A stretch of DNA of 50,617 bases, from contig JAUHXZ010000013.1 in assembly GCA_030426725.1 (NCBI GenBank), positions 1 to 50,617 on the forward strand. The letters run 5' to 3'. How positions within the stretch are numbered: the first letter of the stretch is position 1; every line of letters starts with the position of its first letter. The DNA comes from Actinomycetes bacterium. Its GTDB lineage: Bacteria; Actinomycetota; Actinomycetes; Propionibacteriales; Propionibacteriaceae. This document shows positions 17,067-26,038 of this stretch, in pieces. The translations under genes and the position numbers were made by a program. The notes under the pieces are model-generated. The model was not told where the DNA came from, searched no databases, and saw only the letters and a list, made by a program, of their open reading frames with translations.

Positions 17067-18020
17067 TCAGAGGGACTCGAGGAAGTCGACGGCGGCGGTG
17101 CTGATCTGTTCGCGGGCGTCGTCGTTGCTGATCGTCGGGGTGTTGTCGCCGGCCTGGGGCCCGTAGGCACCGAACTGGGCGTGCGACCCGCCGTCGATGA
17201 CGACGTACTCGGTGTCGGCGGGCAGGTCGGGCTTCGAGGCCTCGATCTTGGCAGGCGTCGCGAGGCCGTCCTGCGTCCCGGAGATCGACATGACCGGGAC
17301 GGTCAGGGTCCCGCTGATGTCGCCGGCCGGGTAGGAGGCGAAGAGGAGGAGGCCCAGCGCCGGGGAGGTGGCGGCGTCGTCGGTCTCGTCGGCCTCCATC
17401 GACGCGACGGTCCCGCCGAGCGAGTGACCGCCGACCACCCAGCCGTCGATCTCGGGGAAATCATCGCGGGCGCCGTCCAGGGCTCCCAGTGCGAGGAACG
17501 CGATGCCCATCGGCTGCTTGGGGATGACGACGGTGTGACCCGACTCCGCGACCGGGCGGAGAACCGCGGCGTAGGCGCGGGCGTCGACGAGCGCGCCCGG
17601 CTGGAAGAAGAGTGCGGTGCCGTTCTGCTCGGCGTTGGGTTCGAGGACGATCCGCGTGGCCGTCTCGGTGACGGTCACGGCGGAGTCCGACTGCATGGCG
17701 GCGAGCGCCGGTTCGACGGCGGTGTGCGGGCGTGCCCAGGCGAATCCCCCCACGACCGCCGTCCCGGCCACTGCGAGGGCGATGCGCCCGGCGAGCCTCG
17801 GGCCGCCCGGCCGGACGCGCCGGCGGAGGCCGAGGACGACCGCGGTGACGGAGATGGCGACGATGAGGGCCAGGCCGACGCCGTAGGCGGGATGGGCGTG
17901 GACGATGCCGCCCCACTCGGTGAGCACCGCCCACGCGACGACGATCAGCCCGGCGACGGCAGGCGCGACAGCGATCCAGTTCGGGCCAGGGCGCGCATCT
18001 CGATGCGGATGGGTGCTCAC
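17067..18020 (-). CDS. Membrane-anchored alpha/beta hydrolase
   Basis: A 317-residue protein with three N-terminal helices (about residues 15-36, 48-66 and 80-98), followed by an external hydrolase domain. Catalytic residues visible are the nucleophile Ser in GGHSLGG, Asp in SGTQDGLAT and His in GGSHAQFG, the canonical Ser-Asp-His order. It resembles the dienelactone-hydrolase/DUF-type carboxylesterase group. Start GTG 18018-18020 has TAACCT six bases upstream and no ribosome site, so it is likely leaderless. Substrate unknown. Confidence 0.78.
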   Translation of the reverse strand: MSTHPHRDARPGPNWIAVAPAVAGLIVVAWAVLTEWGGIVHAHPAYGVGLALIVAISVTAVVLGLRRRVRPGGPRLAGRIALAVAGTAVVGGFAWARPHTAVEPALAAMQSDSAVTVTETATRIVLEPNAEQNGTALFFQPGALVDARAYAAVLRPVAESGHTVVIPKQPMGIAFLALGALDGARDDFPEIDGWVVGGHSLGGTVASMEADETDDAATSPALGLLLFASYPAGDISGTLTVPVMSISGTQDGLATPAKIEASKPDLPADTEYVVIDGGSHAQFGAYGPQAGDNTPTISNDDAREQISTAAVDFLESL

Positions 18021-18089
18021 ACCAGAAGGTTACCGACAGACTGTCGGAAAAAGCAACATGGTGGGCCTGCGGGGTCGTTCCAGGCCGCG

Positions 18090-18157
18090 ACGTCGCATAC
18101 GGCAGTGCTCCCCGCGCACCGTATGCGGTGTGCGGGGAGCACTCAGCTATGCGACGT
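18090..18157. repeat. Two-tier intergenic palindrome with TCGCATACGG motif
   Basis: An outer 10-bp pair (18090-18099 with 18148-18157) encloses an inner 16-bp stem (18104-18119 with 18128-18143, one G-T pair) and an 8-base loop. It lies 5 bp after the stop of the minus-strand MFS gene, so it can serve as its terminator. It shares the 10-mer TCGCATACGG (18093-18102) with the palindrome at 29030-29122. Confidence 0.65.
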
Positions 18158-18162
18158 GGCGC

Positions 18163-19494
18163 TCAGCGGGAGCGGGCGGGCTCCTTGACGAACAGGGCGA
18201 CGACGAAGCCGGCGGCCAGTACCAGGACGACGCCGAGGATGCCCCAGTACTGGGCGGACTCCGCGGCCGCACCGGTCACCGCGACGCCGACGGTGATCGA
18301 CAGCCCGAACATCAACGGCGCGAGGAAGCTCACCGCGCGCCCCGTCGTCGCGTAGAGACCGAAGAGCTCCCCGCTCATGCCCTCGGGGATCAGCCGCGCG
18401 AGGAAGGAGCGGCTCGCGGACTGGGCCGGGCCGACGAACACCGTCATACCCAGACCGAAGATCCAGAACACGGTCGTCCCGCCGTCGTGGAGGAAGAAGA
18501 TCGCCATGCCCATCGCCACCAGCATTCCCAGCGAGAACAGAATGACGGTCTTGGGGCCGAGCCGGTCGTCGAGCAGCCCGAACAGCATCGTCGCCAGCCC
18601 GGCGACGACGTTGGCGACCACGCCGAAGATGACCACCTCGCCGAAGGAGAAGCCGAACGTGCCGGCCGCCAGGACGCCGCCGAAGGTGAACACGCCGGCC
18701 AGGCCGTCGCGGAACAGGGCGGAGGCGAGCAGGAAGAAGACCGTGTTGGGGTTCTGCCGCCAGACACCGGCGATGGAACGGAAAAGCTGGCGGTAGGACC
18801 CGACGATGCCGAGCGACGGGGGCACGTGGTCCGGGCGCCGGTCCTTGAGCGCCAGGAAGATCGGAATGGTGAACACGGCCGTCCACGCGCCGCAGATCAA
18901 CATGGCGAACCGCACGTCGTCGGCGGGGAAGTCAGAGCCCAACGTGGCGATGATGACCAACAGGATGCTGATGCCGCCGAGGTAGCCGAGCCCCCAGCCG
19001 AGACCGCTCACGCGCCCGACGTTCTTCGGAGTGCTGACCTGGTCCAGCGCCGCGTAGTAGTTGACGTTGGCGATCTCGGCGACGACGTTGCCGGCGCCGA
19101 GCAGCACCGCGCCGAGGATGAAGTACTCCGGGGCGGGGGCGACGAAGTACATCGCGGCGCAGATGGCGGCCAGCAGCCACGTCTGCCAGCGCAGGTGGAA
19201 CATGCGCCTGCCCGTCCGGTCGGCGCCCTGGCCGAGCACCGGGGCGAGCAGGGCGATGAGGAGCCCGGCGGAGCCGGTCGCCCAGGCCAGTTTGATGGTG
19301 ACCTCGTCGGTCTCGCCGAAGGCGGAACTCGTCAGGTAGACCGAGAACACGAACGTGGTGATGACCGTGTTGAACGGCTGCGTGCCCCAGTCCCAAAGCG
19401 CCCAGGCGAACACCTTGCGGCGGGGCGCCCGGTCGGAGGCGAGGGCCCCGGCCTGGGGGATCGGGTCGACGTCGGGCTGGCTCTGCGCGGTCAC
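18163..19494 (-). CDS. UMF1/Atg22-like MFS transporter
   Basis: A 443-residue membrane protein with about 12 helices. The beginning FAWALWDWGTQPFNTVITTFVFSVYL is the characteristic UMF1/Atg22 start. GTG 19492-19494 is chosen because TAGATT lies seven bases upstream, a leaderless arrangement; the longer frame has no support. Family members export small molecules such as amino acids from lysosomes or vacuoles in eukaryotes; the bacterial substrate is unknown. The loop between helices 6 and 7 is basic (KDRRPDHVPP). Confidence 0.82.
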   Translation of the reverse strand: MTAQSQPDVDPIPQAGALASDRAPRRKVFAWALWDWGTQPFNTVITTFVFSVYLTSSAFGETDEVTIKLAWATGSAGLLIALLAPVLGQGADRTGRRMFHLRWQTWLLAAICAAMYFVAPAPEYFILGAVLLGAGNVVAEIANVNYYAALDQVSTPKNVGRVSGLGWGLGYLGGISILLVIIATLGSDFPADDVRFAMLICGAWTAVFTIPIFLALKDRRPDHVPPSLGIVGSYRQLFRSIAGVWRQNPNTVFFLLASALFRDGLAGVFTFGGVLAAGTFGFSFGEVVIFGVVANVVAGLATMLFGLLDDRLGPKTVILFSLGMLVAMGMAIFFLHDGGTTVFWIFGLGMTVFVGPAQSASRSFLARLIPEGMSGELFGLYATTGRAVSFLAPLMFGLSITVGVAVTGAAAESAQYWGILGVVLVLAAGFVVALFVKEPARSR

Positions 19495-19758
19495 GTGCCG
19501 CAATCTATGCCGAACAGGTGAACAGATGGCGACATCCCGGGAAACGGCGGCCGTCCGCGGCGGCCGCTGTGTCACCTTCGGGCGCCGTGTTCGGCGGGCC
19601 CCGCACGAGTGAATCGTGCAAATTGTGCGAAGTCCACAACGGGACTGGACGTATTCCGGAGGTTCCCTCCAGCGTTGTATGGTGGTGGCCGCACGCCAGT
19701 TGTTGAAAGTACGACGGCGCCCAACGATGGTCGCCGGGATCAAGTGAAAGGCAAACGC

Positions 19759-21045
19759 ATGACCGACGGGGCAGTCCTCAAGTACGGGGATCAGGAACTC
19801 GACCTGCCGATCGTGAAGGCCACGCAGGGCAACGACGGGTTCGACATCAGCAAGGTGCTGTCGTCGACCGGGACGACGACGCTGGATCCCGGCTTCGTCA
19901 ACACCGCCTCGTGCACCTCGTCGATCACCTTCATCGACGGCGACAAGGGCGTACTGCAGTACCGGGGCTACCCCATCGAGCAGCTCGCCGAGCAGGCGAC
20001 GTTCATCGAGGTCGCCTACCTGCTCATCTACGGTGAGCTCCCCACCCAGGACCAGCTGAGCGAGTTCCAGCTGAAGATCTCACGTCGCATGATGCTCGAC
20101 GAGCGCATGCGCGAGCTCTACCGCTGCTTCCCGCGCGGCGCGCACCCCATGCAGGTGCTGGCCGCCGGGGTCATGGCGCTCGGCTCCTTCAACCGCGACA
20201 CCCTCTCGGTGCACGACGAGGACCAGGTCGAGGAGGCCTCGCTGCGTCTGCTCGGTTCGATGCCGACGCTGGCGGCCTACGCCTACAAGAGCTCCGTCGG
20301 TGAGCCCTTCCTCTACCCGCAGACCAAGCTCGGCTACGTCGAGAACTACCTGCGCCTGTCGTTCGGCACGCCGCAGGAGGAGTACGAGATCGACCCCGCC
20401 ATCGTCAGGGCGTTCGACACGCTGTTCATCCTCCACGCGGACCACGAGCAGAACGCATCGACCTCGACCGTCCGGCTCGTCGGCTCGGCCGACGCCAACA
20501 TCTACGCGTCGATGAGCTCCGGCGTCAACGCCCTGTCCGGCCCGCTCCACGGCGGCGCCAACCAGGCCGTGCTCGAGATGCTGTCGCGCATCGAGCGCGA
20601 GGGCCTCGACATCAAGGACTTCGTCGCGCAGGTCAAGGACAAGAAGTCCGGCGTGAAGCTCATGGGCTTCGGTCACCGCGTCTACCGCAACTACGATCCG
20701 CGGGCCAAGATCATCAAGGGCCACGTCGACGAGCTGCTGCGCAACACCGGCCGCAGCAACCGCCTGCTCGACATGGCGCTGGAGCTGGAGGAGACGGCGC
20801 TCAGCGATGAGTACTTCATCGAGCGCAAGCTGTACCCCAACGTCGACTTCTACACGGGCCTCATCTACGAGGCGATGGGCTTCCCGGCGCAGCACTTCAC
20901 GGCGCTGTTCGCCCTCGGTCGCCTGCCCGGCTGGATCGCGCAGTGGCGCGAGCAGCACGCGGACCCGAAGCGCAAGATCGGCCGCCCGCGGCAGATCTAC
21001 ATCGGCGAGAGCAAGCGCGACTACGTGCCGATCTCCCAGCGCTGA
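19759..21045 (+). CDS. gltA: Citrate synthase (type II, hexameric family)
   Basis: A 428-residue enzyme condensing oxaloacetate and acetyl-CoA into citrate, first step of the TCA cycle. Active-site landmarks are seen: DHEQNASTSTVR with the first active-site His, the GPLHGGANQAVLEML stretch with the second His and MGFGHRVYRNYDPRA with the third and Arg. The catalytic Asp lies near NVDFYTGL. It starts at ATG 19759 with GAAAGG upstream; upstream in-frame codons lie in the leader. A terminator hairpin and a dispersed repeat follow the stop. Confidence 0.95.
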   Translation: MTDGAVLKYGDQELDLPIVKATQGNDGFDISKVLSSTGTTTLDPGFVNTASCTSSITFIDGDKGVLQYRGYPIEQLAEQATFIEVAYLLIYGELPTQDQLSEFQLKISRRMMLDERMRELYRCFPRGAHPMQVLAAGVMALGSFNRDTLSVHDEDQVEEASLRLLGSMPTLAAYAYKSSVGEPFLYPQTKLGYVENYLRLSFGTPQEEYEIDPAIVRAFDTLFILHADHEQNASTSTVRLVGSADANIYASMSSGVNALSGPLHGGANQAVLEMLSRIEREGLDIKDFVAQVKDKKSGVKLMGFGHRVYRNYDPRAKIIKGHVDELLRNTGRSNRLLDMALELEETALSDEYFIERKLYPNVDFYTGLIYEAMGFPAQHFTALFALGRLPGWIAQWREQHADPKRKIGRPRQIYIGESKRDYVPISQR

Positions 21046-21058
21046 CCGAGAGTCGCGA

Positions 21059-21090
21059 GGCGGGCTCATCCCCCAGGGGATGGGCCCGCC
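21059..21090 (+). terminator. Terminator hairpin of gltA
   Basis: A 14-bp stem (21059-21072 with 21077-21090, one G-T pair) with a four-base loop, 14 bp after the citrate synthase stop; no U-tract. Confidence 0.65.
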
Positions 21091-21110
21091 GTCGTGTCTG
21101 CGGCGGTGAT

Positions 21111-21191
21111 CGTGAGCACTTTCCCGGACTCGATCCGGATCGATTCGGTTTGTAGGTTCAAGCCGCCCGCGAGTCCGGGAAAGTGCTCACG
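21111..21191. repeat. Dispersed inverted repeat, copy A
   Basis: Perfect 22-bp arms (21111-21132 and 21170-21191) containing GTGAGCACTTTCCCGG and its reverse complement, around a 37-base centre. The centre carries CGATCCGGATC. Related copies occur at 46858-46942 and 49890-49974, so it belongs to a repeat family. Confidence 0.85.
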
Positions 21192-21278
21192 GCGGCGCGC
21201 ACCTGGGGCCGCGAGGTCTTGACCCGACCCGGCTGGAGAGGCAGGATGGAGGTGGTTTTCATCGTTGAAAGGCTGAGC

Positions 21279-23126
21279 GTGTCCTCCACTCCGATCCTCG
21301 CCCCAGCAGCACCCCTCAACCCCGGGCCGCGACGCCCGCTGGCGGTTCCCGCGGTCCGCCTCGACCGAGGCTCCCGCCTCGGCGCGTGGCAGGCGCGCAA
21401 CGCAGCCGCCACGATCCCGCACTGCATCGAGCAGCTGGAGATCGCCGGGAACCTCGACAACTTCCGCCGCGTCATCGGGGAGTCCGACGCCGATTGGCGC
21501 GGATTCTGGTTCGCCGACTCCGACGTCTACAAGACCATCGAGGCCGTCGCCTGGGAGATCGCCCGCACCGGGACCCACGAGTTCGACGCCTGGCTCGACG
21601 ACACCATCGCGCTCGCCGCCCGCGTCCAGGAGCCCGACGGCTACCTGATGACGTGGATCCAGGGCGTCCACCCGGAGAAGCGGTTCAAGGAACTCGACTG
21701 GACCCACGAGATGTACGTGCTCGGCCACATGCTGCAGGCCGCCGTCGCCCTCGACCGGGCCGCCGGGCGCCGCGACCTCCTCGACATCGCCCTGCGCATG
21801 GTCCACCTCGTCGACGACACGTTCGGGCCCGCCGCCGATGCCGTCGGCTACGGCGGCCACCCCGAGCTCGAGACCGCGCTGGTGGAGCTGTACCGGCACA
21901 CCGGTGAGCGCCGCTACCTCGACCTCACCCGCCACCAGATCGACCACCGCGGCGAGGGCCTCCTCAAGGTCGGCGACCTGGGAGCCCGCTACTTCCAGGA
22001 CCACGCCCCGGTCCGTGAGTCGCTGAGCGCCGTCGGGCACGCCGTGCGTCAGCTGTACCTCAACGCGGGCGTCACCGACCTCGTCCTCGAGGAGGGCGAC
22101 GAGTCCCTCGCCGCCGCCATGCAGGCCCAGTGGACCAGCGCCCACGACCGCAAGATGTACATCACCGGCGCGTTCGGCTCCCGGCACCGCGACGAGGCGT
22201 TCGGCGACGACTACGAGCTGCCGTCGGACCGGGCCTATGCCGAGACCTGCGCGACGATCGCCGACATCCACTGGAACTGGCGCATGTACCTCGCCGACGG
22301 CGGGGCCAAGTACGCCGAGACCATCGAGCGTGAACTGCACAACGCGCTGGCCGCGTCCCTCGACCGGACCGGCACGTGCTTCTTCTACTCCAACCCGCTG
22401 CAGCTTCGTTCGGACCGCTACTCGGAGGAGAACGCACCGCGCGAGCGGACCCCCTGGTACGCGTGCGCCTGCTGCCCACCCAACATCGCCCGCGTGTTCG
22501 CTCAGCTCAGCGCCTACGTCGCCTCCGTCGACGGCGACGCGCTGGCCGTGCATCTCTACACCGGCGCCGAGATCGACGTGCCCGACGACCTGGGCGGCGG
22601 CACCGTGACGGTGCGCACCTCGTACCCCGACGACGGCCGGATCGAGGTCTCCGGGCCCGCCGGGCTCGCCGTCGCACTGCGCATCCCCTCCTGGACGTCC
22701 GACGCGACCATCGACGGAGCGCCGGCCGCCCCGGACGTCGACGGGTACGCCCGCCGCACGCTCACCGACGCGCCACTCGACCTCGAACTGGATCTTGCGC
22801 CGCGCTGGACCACCGCCAACCACCGGGTCGACGCGCTGCGCGGCTGCGTCGCCGTCGAGCGCGGCCCGGAGGTGTTCTGCGTCGAGCAGGTCGACCTGCC
22901 CGACGGCGTGCGCCTCGACGACATCGTCGTCGACACCGCACAGGCCCCCGTCACGATCGACGGCGGTCTCGAGGTCGCGGTCGCGGCCCGGCGGCCGGCC
23001 GACGACCTCTACTCGCGCCCGGCCGTGGAGGCGGCCGGAGAGCCGTTCACCGCCCGCGCGATCTCCTTCCACACGTGGGGGAACCGGTCATCGGCGGCGA
23101 TGCGCGTCTGGCTCCCCACCGGGTAG
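21279..23126 (+). CDS. GH127 beta-L-arabinofuranosidase
   Basis: A glycoside hydrolase of family 127 (about 615 residues from GTG 21279; a longer start at ATG 21246 with a GGAG site is also possible). The zinc-cysteine catalytic centre known from HypBA1 is visible: Glu322 and Cys324 in AETCATIADIHWNW and the pair Cys398-Cys399 in YACACCPPN. In HypBA1 the equivalent pair holds the thiolate nucleophile. Such enzymes release L-arabinofuranose from hydroxyproline-linked or other plant arabinans; the N-terminal (alpha/alpha)6 barrel is followed by two beta domains. It is cytoplasmic as no signal is seen, which implies oligosaccharide uptake first. The next gene, 77 bp on, encodes an ABC exporter. 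Confidence 0.86.
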   Translation: MSSTPILAPAAPLNPGPRRPLAVPAVRLDRGSRLGAWQARNAAATIPHCIEQLEIAGNLDNFRRVIGESDADWRGFWFADSDVYKTIEAVAWEIARTGTHEFDAWLDDTIALAARVQEPDGYLMTWIQGVHPEKRFKELDWTHEMYVLGHMLQAAVALDRAAGRRDLLDIALRMVHLVDDTFGPAADAVGYGGHPELETALVELYRHTGERRYLDLTRHQIDHRGEGLLKVGDLGARYFQDHAPVRESLSAVGHAVRQLYLNAGVTDLVLEEGDESLAAAMQAQWTSAHDRKMYITGAFGSRHRDEAFGDDYELPSDRAYAETCATIADIHWNWRMYLADGGAKYAETIERELHNALAASLDRTGTCFFYSNPLQLRSDRYSEENAPRERTPWYACACCPPNIARVFAQLSAYVASVDGDALAVHLYTGAEIDVPDDLGGGTVTVRTSYPDDGRIEVSGPAGLAVALRIPSWTSDATIDGAPAAPDVDGYARRTLTDAPLDLELDLAPRWTTANHRVDALRGCVAVERGPEVFCVEQVDLPDGVRLDDIVVDTAQAPVTIDGGLEVAVAARRPADDLYSRPAVEAAGEPFTARAISFHTWGNRSSAAMRVWLPTG

Positions 23127-23202
23127 CCGGGTCGCGGAGGCGGGGATCGGTCCGGGGCGTCGCGGAGGGTAGAGTGCCGCGACGTCGAAGGAGTGTCCCC
23201 CT

Positions 23203-25005
23203 GTGCGCAGCATCGTCACGATCATGGCCGCCGCCAAAGAGCTGTGGCCCCTGTACCTCACCATCATCCTCGGAGCCGTCGCCACCTCGGCGACCGCGCT
23301 GCTGACCCCGTTCGTCATCGCCCGCGCCACCGATCTCGTCGTCGAGATCGCGGAGGGGCGCGGCGGCAGCCTCACCGGGCTGATGTGGTTGGCCGTCGCC
23401 CTGCTCGTCATCGCGCTGGCGAACTCGGCGCTGACCAACGTGTCGGGCTACTTCGGCGACCAGATGGCCGTTCGGCTGCGGGCGATCCTGTCGGCCAACT
23501 ACTACCGCAAGCTGCTGCGCCTACCGCAGCGCTACTACGACAACGAGCTGACGGGTACGATCATCTCGCGGCTCAACCGGTCCATCACGTCGATCACCGA
23601 CTTCCTGCAGACCTTCAGCAACGGCTTCTTCCCCACCGTCGTCACGCTGCTCGCGGTGCTGGTCATCACGGCGTTCTACTCGCCGTGGCTGACGCTGCTG
23701 CTCATCGTCATCTATCCCACGTTCGTGTGGCTGACCGCCAAGACATCGAGGCGCTGGCAGGTGTGGGAGAAGCAGAAGAACGACCACTACGACATCTCGG
23801 GTGGCCGGTTCTCCGAGGTCATCGGGCAGATGCGCGTGGTGAAGTCGTTCGTCACCGAGCGCGGCGAGCTGGACTCCTTCCAGGGGCACTACCGCGACGC
23901 CGTCGATCTGACGAAGCAGCAGTCGCGGTTCTGGCACACCATGGACATGTGGCGCCGCGGTGCCCTCGACCTCGTGTTCTTCGGCATCTACGCGATCATC
24001 TTCTTCCAGACCGCCACCGGCCAGTACACCGTCGGCACGATGGTGCTGCTCATCCAGCTCACCACCATGGCCCGGATGCCCGTGACGTCGATGAGCTACT
24101 GGGTGGATATGACCCAGCGGGCCGTCGCCGGCAGCCAGGAGTACTTCAAGGTGATGGCCGAGGTCGACGAGCCCAACAACCCGCTCGAGTCCGCGCCGTC
24201 GGCGGTGGTGCAGTGGCGCGACGACGATCCGGTCGTCCGCTTCGACGGCGTGGACTTCGGCTACGGCGACGACGGCGGCGAGCTCGTCCTGCGCGACATC
24301 GACCTCGACATCCGGCGCGGTGAGCGGATCGCGTTCGTCGGCGAGTCCGGCGGCGGCAAGACGACGCTCGTCAACCTCATCATGAAGCTGTACCCGGCGA
24401 CGTCGGGGTCGGTGAGCGTGTACGGGCAGTCCGTGGCCGAGGTGCCGACGGCGACGCTGCGCCGCCAGGTGGGCGTCGTGTTCCAGGACGCCAGCCTGTT
24501 CTCCGGCACCATCCGCGAGAACATGGCCTACGGCCAGGAGGGCGTCACCGACGAGGACCTGACGGTCGCGGCGCGGCGCGCCAACGCGATGGGCTTCATC
24601 GCGCACCTGCCCAACGGCTTCGACACGGAGATCGGCGAGCGCGGGATCAAGCTGTCCGGCGGGCAGAAGCAGCGGCTTTCGGTGGCCAGGGCGCTGCTCA
24701 AGGACGCGCCGATCCTCATCCTCGACGAGGCTACGAGTTCCCTCGACACCAAGTCGGAGCGAGCGGTGCAGGCCGGGCTCGAGGAGCTGATGGAAGGGCG
24801 GACGACGCTGATCATCGCGCACCGGCTGTCGACCATCTCGACGGTGGACCGGATCGTCACGCTGCGCGACGGCCGCATCGACGAGATCGGCACCCCTGCC
24901 GAGCTCGCCACAACCGGCGGCATCTACGCCGAGCTGCTGGCGCTGCAGGGCTCCACCCGCAAGGCGGACAAGGCGCGCCTGCTGCGCTACGACATCACCC
25001 AGTAG
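23203..25005 (+). CDS. ABC exporter, fused membrane and ATPase domains
   Basis: A 600-residue half-transporter. Six helices fill residues 1-320. The ATPase part has Walker A GESGGGKTTL near 380, Q-loop VVFQDASLFSG, signature LSGGQKQRLSVARAL near 485, Walker B ILILDEATSSLD and H-loop IIAHRLST. It would act as a homodimer exporting lipids, peptides or drugs. GTG 23203 starts without a clear ribosome site just upstream; TAGAGT at about 23170 could be the -10. It may be co-transcribed with the arabinofuranosidase, but there is no functional link that I can see. Confidence 0.88.
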   Translation: MRSIVTIMAAAKELWPLYLTIILGAVATSATALLTPFVIARATDLVVEIAEGRGGSLTGLMWLAVALLVIALANSALTNVSGYFGDQMAVRLRAILSANYYRKLLRLPQRYYDNELTGTIISRLNRSITSITDFLQTFSNGFFPTVVTLLAVLVITAFYSPWLTLLLIVIYPTFVWLTAKTSRRWQVWEKQKNDHYDISGGRFSEVIGQMRVVKSFVTERGELDSFQGHYRDAVDLTKQQSRFWHTMDMWRRGALDLVFFGIYAIIFFQTATGQYTVGTMVLLIQLTTMARMPVTSMSYWVDMTQRAVAGSQEYFKVMAEVDEPNNPLESAPSAVVQWRDDDPVVRFDGVDFGYGDDGGELVLRDIDLDIRRGERIAFVGESGGGKTTLVNLIMKLYPATSGSVSVYGQSVAEVPTATLRRQVGVVFQDASLFSGTIRENMAYGQEGVTDEDLTVAARRANAMGFIAHLPNGFDTEIGERGIKLSGGQKQRLSVARALLKDAPILILDEATSSLDTKSERAVQAGLEELMEGRTTLIIAHRLSTISTVDRIVTLRDGRIDEIGTPAELATTGGIYAELLALQGSTRKADKARLLRYDITQ

Positions 25006-25726
25006 GTCCCTCGCGCTGTGTCGCGTTCGGGGGGTTGTGGTCGGTTGGCGGCGCGTGATGGGGGCCGGGCCGCCCATCTCCGCTCCCTGAGGGCCCCGCG
25101 TCGCGTCAGCGACCGTGGGGCGTCTCGAAGGGTCGTGTCGCGACCTGACGGCAGTCCTGACCACGGGTGTCGTGGTCGGGTGTGGCGGTGTGTGGTGGGG
25201 GCCGGGCCGCCCATGATGACGGCCGGTGCGCGCTTCGCGCTTCCGCGTGCCGTCATCAACGCCCACCCAACCTGCCCCGGCCCCCACCACCCACCGCCCT
25301 GGTCGCCCCGTCGGGCTGGCGCCTGCGTTCCGCCTCGACGCCTGCCCTATGTGCCGACGCCTGGCGCCTCGCCTGCGTTCCATTCGGGCGCCTGCGCTAG
25401 AGCGCAGGCGGCGAGAGATAGCGCAGGCGTCGCGTGTCCTTTCCGTACCCTGAGGTGGGCCCAGCCGCGTAGCGGCCTGGCCCAGTCCCCTCCTCCGTTC
25501 CCTGAGGGCCCCCACCGCCGGAGGCGCGTGGGGCGTCTCGAAGGGTCGTGACGTGAGATCTCTGCCTCCCGGACCACTGGTCTGACGCCTGACCCTCCCT
25601 CGTTCGGCGACGTGCCCCCTGCAACCTCCTACGTAGCGAGCGGCTGCTGTGCATATATGCAGAGGCCGCTCTCTACGTAGGAAGTTGCCGTCGTGGGCGC
25701 GGGCGGCGTGGGGTTCGGCTGGGTGC
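25006..25726. repeat. Gene-free block of palindromic dispersed repeats
   Basis: No credible gene lies in these 721 bp. Two copies of an element begin with TCCCTGAGGGCCCC (25084-25097 and 25499-25512). Both end with a shared 23-mer including GTGGGGCGTCTCGAAGGG (25115-25137 and 25528-25550). The centres differ but both remain self-complementary, a pattern of compensatory change. A third partial unit is at 25448-25484. GGGGGCCGGGCCGCCCAT occurs twice (25060-25077 and 25197-25214). A 9-bp perfect hairpin lies at 25390-25409. Confidence 0.7.
25621..25688. terminator. Long hairpin, likely bidirectional terminator
   Basis: Outer 16-bp arms with one mismatch (25621-25636 and 25673-25688, containing CTACGTAG), an inner AGCGGC/GCCGCT pair and a central GCATATATGC. 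It lies 39 bp beyond the stop of the minus-strand gene at 25727 and may end its transcript. Confidence 0.5.
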
Positions 25727-26002
25727 TCAGCGACCCTCGACGAGTCGGCGGACGTCCCCCACCGTCGAGCCGTGGCCGTCGGCCCAGCGCGGCTCGTCGT
25801 CGGAGAGCAGGGCCAGCATCCCCGTGAGCTCGTGGGTGGCGAGCTGGTGCAGCCGTGTGAGCTCGGAGCGCGACGACGGGCGGGTGGGCAGTGCGGCCTC
25901 GACGGCGTCGGCCCCGTCGTCGGTGGTCACCCCGTTCGCGAGGATGCCCGCCCAGAAGAGGCGGGTGCGGGTGAGCTCCCAGAGGTCGTCGTCGGTGGTC
26001 AC
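25727..26002 (-). CDS. Small hypothetical protein
   Basis: A 91-residue acidic protein beginning GTG 26000-26002. TACGCT seven bases upstream gives a leaderless start. It is mostly helical in appearance (LWELTRTRLFWAGILANGV) and has no membrane segment, no Cys and no recognised domain. Codon use and GC pattern look like the neighbours, and a -10 at the right distance supports it as real. It lies 36 bp after the stop of the Crp/Fnr gene, same strand. Confidence 0.55.
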   Translation of the reverse strand: MTTDDDLWELTRTRLFWAGILANGVTTDDGADAVEAALPTRPSSRSELTRLHQLATHELTGMLALLSDDEPRWADGHGSTVGDVRRLVEGR

Positions 26003-26038
26003 GCCACCCAGCGTAGAACCCCATCCCGCGCCGTCGGC

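Noticed and set aside
21066..23072. A 668-codon open frame on the minus strand
   Set aside because: Antisense to the GH127 gene with its catalytic Glu/Cys residues intact; the shadow has no domain.
25018..25551. A 177-codon frame in the repeat block
   Set aside because: It runs through two copies of the palindromic repeat and has Arg/Pro-rich composition without any motif; no ribosome site or -10 at the right distance.
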